A DNA stretch of 10,420 bases. Origin: an uncultured Erysipelotrichaceae bacterium (GTDB taxonomy: Bacteria; Bacillota_I; Bacilli_A; Erysipelotrichales; Erysipelotrichaceae). The DNA lies in NCBI GenBank assembly GCA_934699415.1, contig CAKUWO010000036.1:1-10420 (forward strand), read 5' to 3'. Shown one piece after another: positions 1 to 6,725 of the stretch (the stretch's first letter is position 1; the number at the start of each line of letters is the position of its first letter). The notes below the pieces were generated by a model. The model made no database searches and had not been told where the DNA came from. It saw nothing but the letters and a program-made list of their open reading frames with translations. The translations under genes and the position numbers were made by a program.

Positions 1-68
1 GTAATAGCGTTACATAAAGTGGATTTACCTACATTTGGTAATCCTACAATTCCTGCTGTTAAACTCAT
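1..68 (-). CDS. ychF: Redox-regulated ATPase YchF, N-terminal fragment
   Basis: Only the first 22 codons and two bases are in the window; the gene continues past the left edge. The peptide begins MSLTAGIVGLPNVGKSTL, the characteristic start of YchF, an Obg-related P-loop protein that in known members binds the ribosome and prefers ATP over GTP. The Walker A box GLPNVGKS (residues 9-16) is complete. The start is the ATG at 68, preceded by GAGGT five bases upstream on the minus strand. It lies downstream of the prmC terminator, so it probably has its own transcript. Recognition from this short N-terminus is firm because the sequence is so conserved; nothing can be said about the rest. Confidence 0.93.
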   Translation of the reverse strand, partial: MSLTAGIVGLPNVGKSTLCNAI

Positions 69-103
69 ATTTTACCTCGTCACTAGATAGTTTATCATTA
101 TTA

Positions 104-131
104 TTTATAAGAAAAAAGATTCCCCTGCCAA
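104..131 (-). promoter_or_regulatory. Candidate ychF promoter overlapping the prmC terminator
   Basis: On the minus strand TTGGCA (131-126) is followed after 16 bases by TATAAA (109-104), a fair sigma-A type promoter pointing into ychF. The -35 box lies in the loop and edge of the terminator hairpin and the spacer holds its T-tract, so termination of the upstream operon and initiation of ychF would share DNA. This rests on motif matching only. Confidence 0.45.
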
Positions 132-138
132 GGAATCT
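111..138 (-). terminator. Intrinsic terminator after prmC
   Basis: On the minus strand AGATTCC (138-132) pairs with GGAATCT (123-117) around an 8-base loop, and the RNA then runs into six U residues (117-112). It lies about 80 bases past the prmC stop and ends the rpmE-tdk-prfA-prmC run. The 80 bases between stop and hairpin (139-217) show no convincing gene. Confidence 0.8.
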
Positions 139-217
139 AATTTTCAGATAGGACCATCAAAATGAAAAAATTATCACACTCTCATTAAACCAAAACAATG
201 TGTTAAGGTTGTGAAAA

Positions 218-1066
218 TTAGAAATGAATTTCAAACATGCGATCTTTTCCGTTGATATCCTTGTAACAATTAATCTCTGCATCTTTAAAATATTGTTTAG
301 CTAAAGCTGTCATATTCTCTTTTTGTTGATAACCAATCTCAAAGAAAATAAAACCATGTTGCTTCATCACATCTTTAGCTTCACTTAATAAGATACGATA
401 AAATTTAAGACCATCTTTACCACCAAACAATGCTACATGGGGCTCATAATCAACTACTGATTCTTCAAGTACTTCTTCTTCAGGGATATATGGTGGATTA
501 GATACTAAGATATCAAGCTTAATATTCTTTTCTCTAATTGGTGCCAACATATCACCAACCATAAATTCCACATCACATCCAAGCTCTTTAGCATTTTTAG
601 ATGCAACTTTAACAGCCTTTTTTGATATATCGCTAGCATACATCTTAAAACGCTCTTCTTCTTTTTTAAGAGTAATAGCTAAAGCACCACTACCAGTACC
701 AATATCAGCTGCTACAATACTTGAAGCATTTTTATAATGTAAATCAACTTTTTCTAAGATTAATCCCGCCAATTCTTCTGTTTCATAGCGCGGTATCAAA
801 ACATCTTCATTGACATTAAAACGATAGCCATAAAACCAAGAATAACCTAAGACATAATTCATTGGTTCTTGGTTTAAGATTCTTTCCATACCACTATTAA
901 ATTTAGCTAAAAGTTCTTCATCAACTTCATTATCAATATTTAAATAAAGATTGATGTTCTTCTCATTACATAATTCAAAAAGGAAAGCTTTTAAAGTAGC
1001 ACTTGGAATATCCTTTTCTTCCATCTCTTTACGATAAGAATGAAGGAGATCATTATAAGTTTTCAT
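218..1066 (-). CDS. prmC: Release factor glutamine N5-methyltransferase PrmC
   Basis: This 282-residue protein is a class I SAM-dependent methyltransferase of the PrmC/HemK family, which methylates the glutamine of the GGQ loop in release factors. Visible signatures are the VLIPRYETEEL segment (about 89-99), the SAM-binding loop DIGTGSGA (121-128) and the catalytic NPPY (190-193) that binds the target glutamine. The N-terminal 80 residues fit the helical release-factor-binding domain, and the length is normal. The ATG at 1066 overlaps the end of prfA by 14 bases, so it is probably translationally coupled to its own substrate; only a weak purine-rich stretch precedes it. The stop is TAA. The family assignment is firm. 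Confidence 0.96.
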   Translation of the reverse strand: MKTYNDLLHSYRKEMEEKDIPSATLKAFLFELCNEKNINLYLNIDNEVDEELLAKFNSGMERILNQEPMNYVLGYSWFYGYRFNVNEDVLIPRYETEELAGLILEKVDLHYKNASSIVAADIGTGSGALAITLKKEEERFKMYASDISKKAVKVASKNAKELGCDVEFMVGDMLAPIREKNIKLDILVSNPPYIPEEEVLEESVVDYEPHVALFGGKDGLKFYRILLSEAKDVMKQHGFIFFEIGYQQKENMTALAKQYFKDAEINCYKDINGKDRMFEIHF

Positions 1067-2129
1067 TGCTAAGCTTTTCTTTCTCTTCGTTTTTCAAAAG
1101 GGCATTAACCAAATCGTCCATCTTGCCATCAACAATGCGATCTAATTGGTTGATAGTTAAACCAATGCGATGATCTGTTACACGATTTTGAGGATAGTTA
1201 TAAGTTCTAATCTTTTCACTTCTCTCGCCACTTCCGATAGCAGATCTTCTCGAAGCACCTTCTTTTTCTTCTTTTTGGCGTTTCATTTCTTCATAAACTC
1301 GCGCACGAACAATTCTTAAAGCTGTTTCACGGTTAGCAATTTGAGATCTACCATCCTGACAGTTAACAGTAATACCTGTAGGAATATGGACAATACGTAC
1401 TGCTGAATCGGTTTTATTGATATGCTGACCACCTGCTCCTGAAGCACGATGAGTTTCAATCGTTAAATCGCTATCTGGAATTTCAAAATCTTCTTCTTCA
1501 ATTTCTGGAAGACAATAAACAGTTGCGATTGATGTTTGAATACGACCTTGAGATTCAGTCTTTGGTACACGTTGAACACGATGTCCACCACTTTCAAATT
1601 TAAAGTGACGATAAGCACCTAATCCTTTAACCATAAAAGAAATAAGGGCATAACCACCAGCTTCACATGGACTTTCTTCCATTACTTCAATCTTATATCC
1701 TAATGAATCAGCATAATAAGAATACATTCTAAAAAGGTCGCCAGCGAAAATATTGGCTTCATCTCCACCTACTGCACCTCTAATTTCTAAAATGCAGTTA
1801 TTATCATCTTCAGGATCTTTAGGTAAAAGCAATTCTTCAATCTTATGGTCTAAAGCTTCTTTCTCGCTTGTAGCTTCTTCAAGCTCTATTTCAGCCATTT
1901 CTTTAATTTCAGGATCACTATCCTTAAGCATAGCGGTTGCTTCTTCAATTGCTTGATTTAAAGCTTTTAAATGTTGATATGCATCATAACTTCCTTTTAA
2001 AGAAGCTTGTTCTTTAGATAATTTCGTAAATTTCTTAGGGTCTGTAACATTTTCTTCTAATAAAAGAAGGTCCGAAATTTCATTGTAGCGTTTCTCAATT
2101 TCTTGCAATTTAACTAATCTTGCGTCCAT
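1053..2129 (-). CDS. prfA: Peptide chain release factor 1
   Basis: The 358-residue protein is RF1, which reads UAA and UAG stop codons in the ribosomal A site and triggers peptide release. The recognition tripeptide of the RF1 type (P-x-T) is PKT at 189-191 inside RVPKTESQGRIQTS, where RF2 would carry SPF. The catalytic GGQ is at 233-235 within RASGAGGQHINKTDSAV. An N-terminal coiled region (about 5-105) is rich in Glu and Lys, as is usual. The ATG at 2129 has a strong AGGAGG six to seven bases upstream and lies inside the tdk 3' end (16-base overlap). The stop is TAA. Every visible stop in this window is one that RF1 can read. Confidence 0.97.
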   Translation of the reverse strand: MDARLVKLQEIEKRYNEISDLLLLEENVTDPKKFTKLSKEQASLKGSYDAYQHLKALNQAIEEATAMLKDSDPEIKEMAEIELEEATSEKEALDHKIEELLLPKDPEDDNNCILEIRGAVGGDEANIFAGDLFRMYSYYADSLGYKIEVMEESPCEAGGYALISFMVKGLGAYRHFKFESGGHRVQRVPKTESQGRIQTSIATVYCLPEIEEEDFEIPDSDLTIETHRASGAGGQHINKTDSAVRIVHIPTGITVNCQDGRSQIANRETALRIVRARVYEEMKRQKEEKEGASRRSAIGSGERSEKIRTYNYPQNRVTDHRIGLTINQLDRIVDGKMDDLVNALLKNEEKEKLSNENL

Positions 2130-2728
2130 GATTTGCCTCCTAAAATATATGTCTTACCAGGTACTTCATGACAATGACGGCATCTCGCCTCATATGCTTC
2201 TCTTGCACCTACAAGGATGGTTGGATCATTATAATTGGCTGGTTGACCATTAACGATTCGTTGTGTTCTTGTGGCTGGTGCACCACATTTGGTACATACT
2301 GCTGTTAATTTAGTTACAAATTCAGCTTTAGTAATAAGAATAGGCATAACTCCAAATGGTTCCCCACGGAAATCGGTATCTAAACCAGCTACAACCACTC
2401 TTATTCCTCGATTAGCCAAGATATCGGTTACCGTAATGACATCATCATCAAAGAATTGAACTTCATCAATTGCTACGACCTGAGTTGTATCTTTGATATG
2501 TTCCATAATCTCTGAGGCTTTTGTGACTACAATCGATTCAACCGAAGATCCGGCATGTGATACTACTTTATCATCTGAATAGCGATTATCAATCTTTGGT
2601 TTAAAGACGATAATTTCCTGATGGGCGAATTCAAATGTTTTAATACGACGTATAAGCTCTTCAGTTTTTCCAGCAAACATGCAACCAGAAATAACTTCAA
2701 GCCAGCCATCACGATAACGTTGATACAT
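2114..2728 (-). CDS. tdk: Thymidine kinase
   Basis: This is a type II thymidine kinase (about 204 residues) of the nucleotide salvage pathway, phosphorylating thymidine to dTMP. Visible from the chosen start are the P-loop GCMFAGKTEE (15-24), the DEVQFF motif with catalytic Glu (88-93), AGLDTDFRGEPF (114-125) and four zinc-ligand cysteines (C145, C148, C183, C186). The start is taken as the ATG at 2728 because AAAGGAGAT lies just upstream. An in-frame GTG at 2743 would add five residues but has no ribosome binding site and sits in the terminator U-tract. The stop is TAG. The gene starts 16 bases after an intrinsic terminator, which suggests expression by read-through from rpmE. Confidence 0.95.
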   Translation of the reverse strand: MYQRYRDGWLEVISGCMFAGKTEELIRRIKTFEFAHQEIIVFKPKIDNRYSDDKVVSHAGSSVESIVVTKASEIMEHIKDTTQVVAIDEVQFFDDDVITVTDILANRGIRVVVAGLDTDFRGEPFGVMPILITKAEFVTKLTAVCTKCGAPATRTQRIVNGQPANYNDPTILVGAREAYEARCRHCHEVPGKTYILGGKSWTQD

Positions 2729-2743
2729 ACTATCTCCTTTCAC

Positions 2744-2773
2744 AAAAAAATAAGGGAAGCTCCCTTATTTTTT
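2744..2773 (-). terminator. Intrinsic terminator/attenuator between rpmE and tdk
   Basis: A near-perfect inverted repeat, 2745-2757 against 2761-2773 with a 3-base loop, has AAGGGA/TCCCTT at its core and A/T runs on the outside, so the RNA ends in a U-tract. The rpmE stop codon (2765-2767) lies within the 5' arm. Only 16 bases separate it from the tdk ATG, too few for a promoter. The A/T symmetry means it could also act on the opposite strand. Confidence 0.82.
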
Positions 2774-2977
2774 ATCGAATCCGTATTTCTTATTGAACTT
2801 CTCAATACGTCCGGCAGCTGCTGCGAATCTCTGTCTACCTGTATAGAATGGATGACAATTTGAGCATGTATCTACACGGATTTCTTCGCCAGTTGTAGAA
2901 CCTGTTTCGAATGTAGCACCGCAAGATGTGCAGGTAACTTTAACTTTTTGATATGCTGGATGAATATCTTTTTTCAT
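2765..2977 (-). CDS. rpmE: Large ribosomal subunit protein bL31
   Basis: The 70-residue protein is L31, on the central protuberance side of the 50S subunit and part of the intersubunit bridge. It is the zinc-binding (C+) form, with CTSC at 16-19 and CSNC at 38-41, followed by HPFYTGRQR, the classic family signature. The start MKKDIHP is typical. The ATG at 2977 has purine-rich GGGAGAAAAGAAAG upstream. It sits between murA and tdk, as in many Firmicutes, but has its own promoter and a structured leader. The stop TAA lies inside a terminator hairpin. A zinc-free L31 paralogue, if present, is elsewhere. Confidence 0.97.
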   Translation of the reverse strand: MKKDIHPAYQKVKVTCTSCGATFETGSTTGEEIRVDTCSNCHPFYTGRQRFAAAAGRIEKFNKKYGFDKK

Positions 2978-2998
2978 AACTTTCTTTTCTCCCTTCCG

Positions 2999-3023
2999 CC
3001 TTGGATATCAAATCAATCCAAAG
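2999..3023 (-). promoter_or_regulatory. Hairpin in the rpmE 5' leader, possible L31 autoregulatory site
   Basis: In the minus-strand transcript CUUUGGAU (3023-3016) can pair with AUCCAAGG (3006-2999), eight pairs including one G-U, around a 9-base loop. The helix ends a few bases before the purine-rich ribosome binding region of rpmE. Ribosomal-protein leaders for L31 are known in several bacterial groups, Firmicutes included; whether this one belongs to that class is inferred from position only. Confidence 0.45.
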
Positions 3024-3040
3024 TAAGTTATAGCGTAGAT

Positions 3041-3070
3041 ATCTTATCATAATAATCTATGCTTTGACAA
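3041..3070 (-). promoter_or_regulatory. rpmE promoter
   Basis: On the minus strand TTGTCA (3070-3065) is followed after 18 bases by TAAGAT (3046-3041), preceded by TG at the extended -10 position (TGATAAGAT). It lies just after the murA stop and would give a leader of about 57 bases for rpmE. No terminator is visible between murA and this promoter, so murA read-through may add to rpmE expression. Confidence 0.6.
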
Positions 3071-3077
3071 TGATTTT

Positions 3078-4325
3078 TTAGCTAATTACAGCACCTAAGG
3101 CTGTTAATTTTTCTTTGATATGGTCATATCCACGATAGATATGATACGCATCATAAATAGTTGTTTCGCCCTCTGCTATTAAACCAGCAGCTACAAGTGC
3201 TGCTCCACATCTTAAATCAGTAGCAGTAACTTCTGTTCCGAATAAAGGAGTAGGTCCATTAATGGTTGCTTTACCATCAGCTAATTCAATATCAGCACCC
3301 ATTTTAATAAGTTCTGGGCAATGTTTAAAACGCTTAGGATAAATAGTCTCTTCTACATTACTTGCCCCTACAGCTTGTGTTAATAAGGTTGTAAGAGGTT
3401 GTTGTAAATCGGTTGCTAAACCAGGATAGGTAGCTGTTTTAACATCAATTGCTTTTAACATATCTGATTCATAAACATCGATACTATCAGTACCAATAGC
3501 CATCTTTACACCCATTTCATCAAGCTTCGCTAATAAAGCATCAAGATGCATTGGAATAATATTGGTAATATGCATATGTTTAGCCATTGCTGCAGCAATG
3601 ATAATATAAGTACCAGCTTCAATGCGATCTGGAATAATTTCATGCTTACAACCATGTAATGTTTTAACACCATCAATAGTAATAGTTGAGGTACCAGCAC
3701 CATGGATTTCAGCACCCATTTTATTTAATAATGTGCATACATCAATAATTTCAGGCTCTCTAGCAGCATTTTCAATAACAGTACGACCAGAAGCTAAAGT
3801 AGCGGCCATCATGATGTTGATTGTTGCACCAACTGAGGCAAAGTCAAGATTAATTGTTGTTCCTTTAAGCTCTTCAGCTTCAATGATATAACAACCCTTT
3901 TCATATTCCACACTAGCCCCAAGAGCTTGGAAGCCTTTAAGATGTAAATCAATTGGACGAGGACCTAGATCACAACCCCCAGACATCTTGATTTTTACTC
4001 TCTTATAACGTCCTAAAAGTGCTCCCATAAAGTAATAAGATGCACGCAATTTAGAAACATTATCTGATTCCATCGGAATATTAACGATTCCCTTAGGATC
4101 AATAATCAACATATCATCTTGTTCATTAACTTTAATATTGAGCTCTTCAAGTAAATCTTTTAAAGCTCTAATATCAGAAATATCAGGTACACCATATAAA
4201 GTAACAACATCACTTGCAAGTACAGTAGCTGGAATTAAAGCTACAGTTGCATTTTTAGAAGAGGAGATTTTTACTTCTCCTTCAAGTTTATGACCACCTT
4301 CAATTACAATCTTATCTTCACTCAT
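3078..4325 (-). CDS. murA: UDP-N-acetylglucosamine 1-carboxyvinyltransferase (MurAB/MurZ type)
   Basis: The 415-residue enzyme transfers enolpyruvate from PEP to UDP-GlcNAc, the first committed step of peptidoglycan synthesis in the cytoplasm. The SSSKNATVALIPATVLA stretch (about 21-37) carries the Lys-Asn pair. The catalytic, fosfomycin-target cysteine is C118 in GGCDLGPRPID, and TDLQQP and HIYRGY mark the C-terminal half. Wording such as VALIPAT, LRASYY and GCKHEIIPDRIEAGTY recalls Bacillus MurAB (MurZ) more than MurAA, and MurAB sits in the same neighbourhood in Bacillus. AAAGGAGC precedes the ATG, and there is one base between the upstream HAD stop and this start. The stop is TAA. The paralogue assignment is from memory, not alignment. 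Confidence 0.95.
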   Translation of the reverse strand: MSEDKIVIEGGHKLEGEVKISSSKNATVALIPATVLASDVVTLYGVPDISDIRALKDLLEELNIKVNEQDDMLIIDPKGIVNIPMESDNVSKLRASYYFMGALLGRYKRVKIKMSGGCDLGPRPIDLHLKGFQALGASVEYEKGCYIIEAEELKGTTINLDFASVGATINIMMAATLASGRTVIENAAREPEIIDVCTLLNKMGAEIHGAGTSTITIDGVKTLHGCKHEIIPDRIEAGTYIIIAAAMAKHMHITNIIPMHLDALLAKLDEMGVKMAIGTDSIDVYESDMLKAIDVKTATYPGLATDLQQPLTTLLTQAVGASNVEETIYPKRFKHCPELIKMGADIELADGKATINGPTPLFGTEVTATDLRCGAALVAAGLIAEGETTIYDAYHIYRGYDHIKEKLTALGAVIS

Positions 4326-4326
4326 C

Positions 4327-4977
4327 TTATAGCTCCTTTAGATATTTATCTAATTCATCAAGATTTCTAATAGTATAATCCGCTTCTTCTTGATGGACTT
4401 TAAAACGTTCTTCTTTTCTAGCAATCGTTAAAATACCACTACTTTTACCAGCTTTAATACCAGAATAAGAATCTTCAATTACTACTGCTTCATCTTTATT
4501 TAATCCAAAATAATTTAAGGCGGCTAAATAGATGTCAGGTGCTGGTTTATTATGGGGACAATCTTCCCCTGAGAAATAACCATCAAATAACTCATCTAGG
4601 CCACATAATTTAGCTATTCTTTCAATTTCAGGTACATAATTCATTGAACAAATTGCTAAGATATATCCTTCATTCTTTAATCTCTTCAAACCCTCTTTAG
4701 TACCTTCAAATAAGATATTAGGATAATCAATAGGATTTTCATAGATAAAATAATGGTCATTAGCTTTTTTTAAAGCTTCAATACTATATTGTGGTAATAA
4801 AGTTTTTAAATAAGCATAGGTTCCATTCATATCTTTACCAATAATCGGTAAGATATCTTCTTCTTTACCTTTAAAACCTAATTCTTTCATCCAATCATAA
4901 GTACCTAACCAATAATATTTCTCAGTATCAACTAAAGTACCATCCAAATCAAAGAATATCGCTTTTATTTTTTTCAT
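4327..4977 (-). CDS. HAD family hydrolase, subfamily IA (beta-phosphoglucomutase-like)
   Basis: The 216-residue protein is a haloacid dehalogenase-fold phosphatase or mutase. Motif I is FFDLDGTLVD with nucleophile D10 and acid/base D12; motif II is the CSMN segment around S111; motif III is K144 in HNKPAPDIY; motif IV is the ED pair at 168-169 in VVIEDSYSGI. The helical cap lies between about 18 and 90. The order and wording fit the phosphoglycolate phosphatase/beta-phosphoglucomutase group, but the substrate cannot be read. The ATG at 4977 is preferred because MKKIKAIFFDLDG is the normal family start; an in-frame GTG at 4983 is possible and neither has a clear ribosome binding site. It is followed by murA after one base and probably shares its transcript. 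Confidence 0.88.
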   Translation of the reverse strand: MKKIKAIFFDLDGTLVDTEKYYWLGTYDWMKELGFKGKEEDILPIIGKDMNGTYAYLKTLLPQYSIEALKKANDHYFIYENPIDYPNILFEGTKEGLKRLKNEGYILAICSMNYVPEIERIAKLCGLDELFDGYFSGEDCPHNKPAPDIYLAALNYFGLNKDEAVVIEDSYSGIKAGKSSGILTIARKEERFKVHQEEADYTIRNLDELDKYLKEL

Positions 4978-4985
4978 GTTCACTA

Positions 4986-5618
4986 TTATAACAAATCTTC
5001 TTTATCTTGAATCAATTGATAAAAAGATGGCGTACTATTCAATAAGAATGCATAGCGTGATAAATAATAATAAGCATCTTCATTTTCTTCTAAAGCTAAA
5101 TAAGTATTAGTTAACCATGGATATTTAATTTTAAAAGTCTTTATTTTATGAATTATATCTTTATCTAAATTTTTAATAGCAGCTAGAAGGTTTAATAATT
5201 CGGTATCAATATTATCTTCATCTACTTCTTTTAAATCTTTTTCTAGATGGATAAGAATTGCTCTATTTAGATACCTAAAACCTTTATTATCTAAAGGAAA
5301 TAAAGTGATGATATCTTTAAATTGCTCATAAGCTAATTGATAAGAGCCATTTTCTAATAAATATTTGCCATATTCTTCTTTAACTAAAGCGATAGTTTTA
5401 GTATCGTGTTTATCATTGATTAAAGAAATAGCTTCTTTTAATATTTCACCTTTCTCAATAAAAGATGCAACAACTCTACTTTTTAATACATAAGCTTCAA
5501 GACATAAGGGATTTATAATTAAAGCTTTCTTAATATATTCATTAATTTCTTCTAAAGTACTATTTTCATTAATTAAAGCTAAACAATTTAAGCTTTCTAT
5601 TTCTCGATTAATAGACAT
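4986..5618 (-). CDS. Uncharacterised TPR-like helical protein
   Basis: I do not recognise this 210-residue protein. It is soluble and strongly helical, with no signal peptide or membrane segment. Two stretches resemble tetratricopeptide units: about 24-55 (INEYIKKALIINPLCLEAYVLKS) and about 82-118 (EYGKYLLENGSYQLAYEQF followed by KDIITLFPLDNKGF), with the usual small/aromatic spacing and Pro at the helix turn. The C-terminal third (145-210) is helical and rich in Tyr and Leu. It overlaps the end of ispF by 22 bases, with a moderate AGAGG about 12 bases upstream, and stops just before the HAD gene, so it is part of the ispF/HAD/murA run. A scaffolding role is a guess from the fold. Confidence 0.72.
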   Translation of the reverse strand: MSINREIESLNCLALINENSTLEEINEYIKKALIINPLCLEAYVLKSRVVASFIEKGEILKEAISLINDKHDTKTIALVKEEYGKYLLENGSYQLAYEQFKDIITLFPLDNKGFRYLNRAILIHLEKDLKEVDEDNIDTELLNLLAAIKNLDKDIIHKIKTFKIKYPWLTNTYLALEENEDAYYYLSRYAFLLNSTPSFYQLIQDKEDLL

Positions 5619-6070
5619 ATTGAATAAGCCTCTACCCCTTCACCTCTTCCGATATAGCCAAGACCTTCACCTCTTGTCGCTTTAATGTTGATTTGGTTGA
5701 TATCACAATCTAAAACTTTAGCTACATTTTCACGCATTAAAGAAATATAAGGGGCCATTTTAGGCTTTTCAATCATAATTAATGAATCAATATTTCCAAT
5801 CTTGTAACCCTTTAAATCCATTAATTCTTTAGTTTTAGAAAGCAATACTAAAGAAGAGATGCCTTTGTATTGTTCATCAGTATCAGGGAAATGTTTGCCT
5901 ATATCCCCTTCTCCCATTGCTCCAATAATTGATTCAATAATTGCATGTAATAATACATCAGCATCAGAATGACCTAATAAACCTTTCTCATATGGTATTT
6001 CAATACCGCCAAGAATCAATTTACGTCCACTAACTAAACGATGAATATCTTTAGATTGCCCTATTCGCAT
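5597..6070 (-). CDS. ispF: 2-C-methyl-D-erythritol 2,4-cyclodiphosphate synthase
   Basis: The 157-residue enzyme performs the cyclising step of the MEP isoprenoid pathway, releasing CMP. Metal ligands D8, H10 and H42 are present, as is H34 in GHSDADVLLHA. DIGKHFPDTD (56-65), KPKMAPYI (102-109) and GRGEG (141-145) complete the signature, and numbering runs in step with the E. coli enzyme. The usual ATTTEKLG is here ATRGEGLG, so position 133 is Arg rather than Thr while E135 is kept. The ATG at 6070 has GAGAGG seven bases upstream and overlaps the HAD gene before it by 10 bases. The stop is TAG. No ispD adjoins it, so it is a stand-alone ispF. Confidence 0.94.
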   Translation of the reverse strand: MRIGQSKDIHRLVSGRKLILGGIEIPYEKGLLGHSDADVLLHAIIESIIGAMGEGDIGKHFPDTDEQYKGISSLVLLSKTKELMDLKGYKIGNIDSLIMIEKPKMAPYISLMRENVAKVLDCDINQINIKATRGEGLGYIGRGEGVEAYSICLLIEK

Positions 6071-6687
6071 ATCGGAACCTCTCTTATATCTTTATATACC
6101 GGTACATTAGCTTTTAATAGACGTTTATATGATTGATGGCCATTAGCTACTAAATAACACTTAGCACCAACACTTTTAGCGACTTCAGCATCATGTAAAG
6201 TATCGCCAATAAAGATTACATTATTTGGATCTTTATCTTTCATAAATTCTTTAACAATATCAATTTTTCCTGGGGCATAGATATTATCAATTCCAATAAT
6301 TTCATCAAAGTATGGCATTAGTTCTAATTCTTCACATTGTGCTAACAAATTATCATGTTTAGAAGCTGATATTAAGACATTGGTGTTACCGTAAGCTTTA
6401 CTTTTAATTAAAGTTTCAATCGCACCTTCCATTACCCGATATTCATTTTTAGCTTCATTATAATATTCCATCCATTGAGAGCCTACTTCTTCAAAAGATG
6501 CTTTAGAGAAATCAAAACCGACATTGCGATAATAATCAATAACAGGGAAATCAAATACTTCACGATATTCATCGAGGTTTAAAGCATCTCTAACCCCATA
6601 TTTCTTTACAATACCATTTAAACATTTAAGTGAGAGATCTACATCATCTAAGATGGTCCCGTTAAAATCAAATACAATAGTTTTCAT
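6061..6687 (-). CDS. HAD family hydrolase with Asp-to-Asn change in motif I
   Basis: The 208-residue protein has the HAD fold and resembles the phosphoglycolate phosphatase group. Motif I reads FDFNGTILDD: the nucleophile D7 is kept but the general acid/base two residues later is N9. Motif II is ISAS around S107, motif III is K141 in PGKIDIV, and motif IV is GDTLHD (161-166). A helical cap fits residues 16-85. Other HAD proteins with DFNGT exist, so the change may be a subfamily trait rather than damage; catalysis may be slower or different. The ATG at 6687 lies 18 bases after the rpoE terminator and has only a weak TGAG upstream. It heads the overlapping run towards ispF. The stop is TAG. 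The substrate is unknown. Confidence 0.85.
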   Translation of the reverse strand: MKTIVFDFNGTILDDVDLSLKCLNGIVKKYGVRDALNLDEYREVFDFPVIDYYRNVGFDFSKASFEEVGSQWMEYYNEAKNEYRVMEGAIETLIKSKAYGNTNVLISASKHDNLLAQCEELELMPYFDEIIGIDNIYAPGKIDIVKEFMKDKDPNNVIFIGDTLHDAEVAKSVGAKCYLVANGHQSYKRLLKANVPVYKDIREVPICE

Positions 6688-6704
6688 TAGCTCATTTTAC
6701 CATG

Positions 6705-6725
6705 AAAAAAGGCTCCTTAGAGCCT
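6705..6725 (-). terminator. Intrinsic terminator after rpoE
   Basis: On the minus strand AGGCTC (6725-6720) pairs with GAGCCT (6715-6710) around the 4-base loop TAAG, followed by six U residues (6710-6705). Two bases of the rpoE TAG stop (6726-6724) lie in the stem. The next gene starts 18 bases later, leaving no room for a promoter, so it may work as a partial terminator within a longer operon. Confidence 0.85.

Noticed and set aside
1753..1956. Plus-strand open frame opposite prfA, rich in Ser
   Set aside because: It is antisense to conserved RF1 coding sequence, is low complexity and has no recognisable domain.
2729..2743. GTG at 2743 as the tdk start
   Set aside because: It has no ribosome binding site and lies in the terminator U-tract, while the ATG at 2728 has AAAGGAGAT just upstream.
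2621..2863. Plus-strand open frame crossing the tdk/rpmE junction
   Set aside because: It is antisense to two certain genes and their terminator, with no independent ribosome binding site or family signal.
3530..3891. Open frames overlapping murA in other frames on both strands
   Set aside because: They are shadows of the well-supported murA gene with no family features of their own.
4978..4983. GTG at 4983 as the start of the first HAD gene
   Set aside because: It adds only two residues and the family normally starts near MKKIKAIFFDLDG. It is not excluded, as neither start has a clear ribosome binding site.
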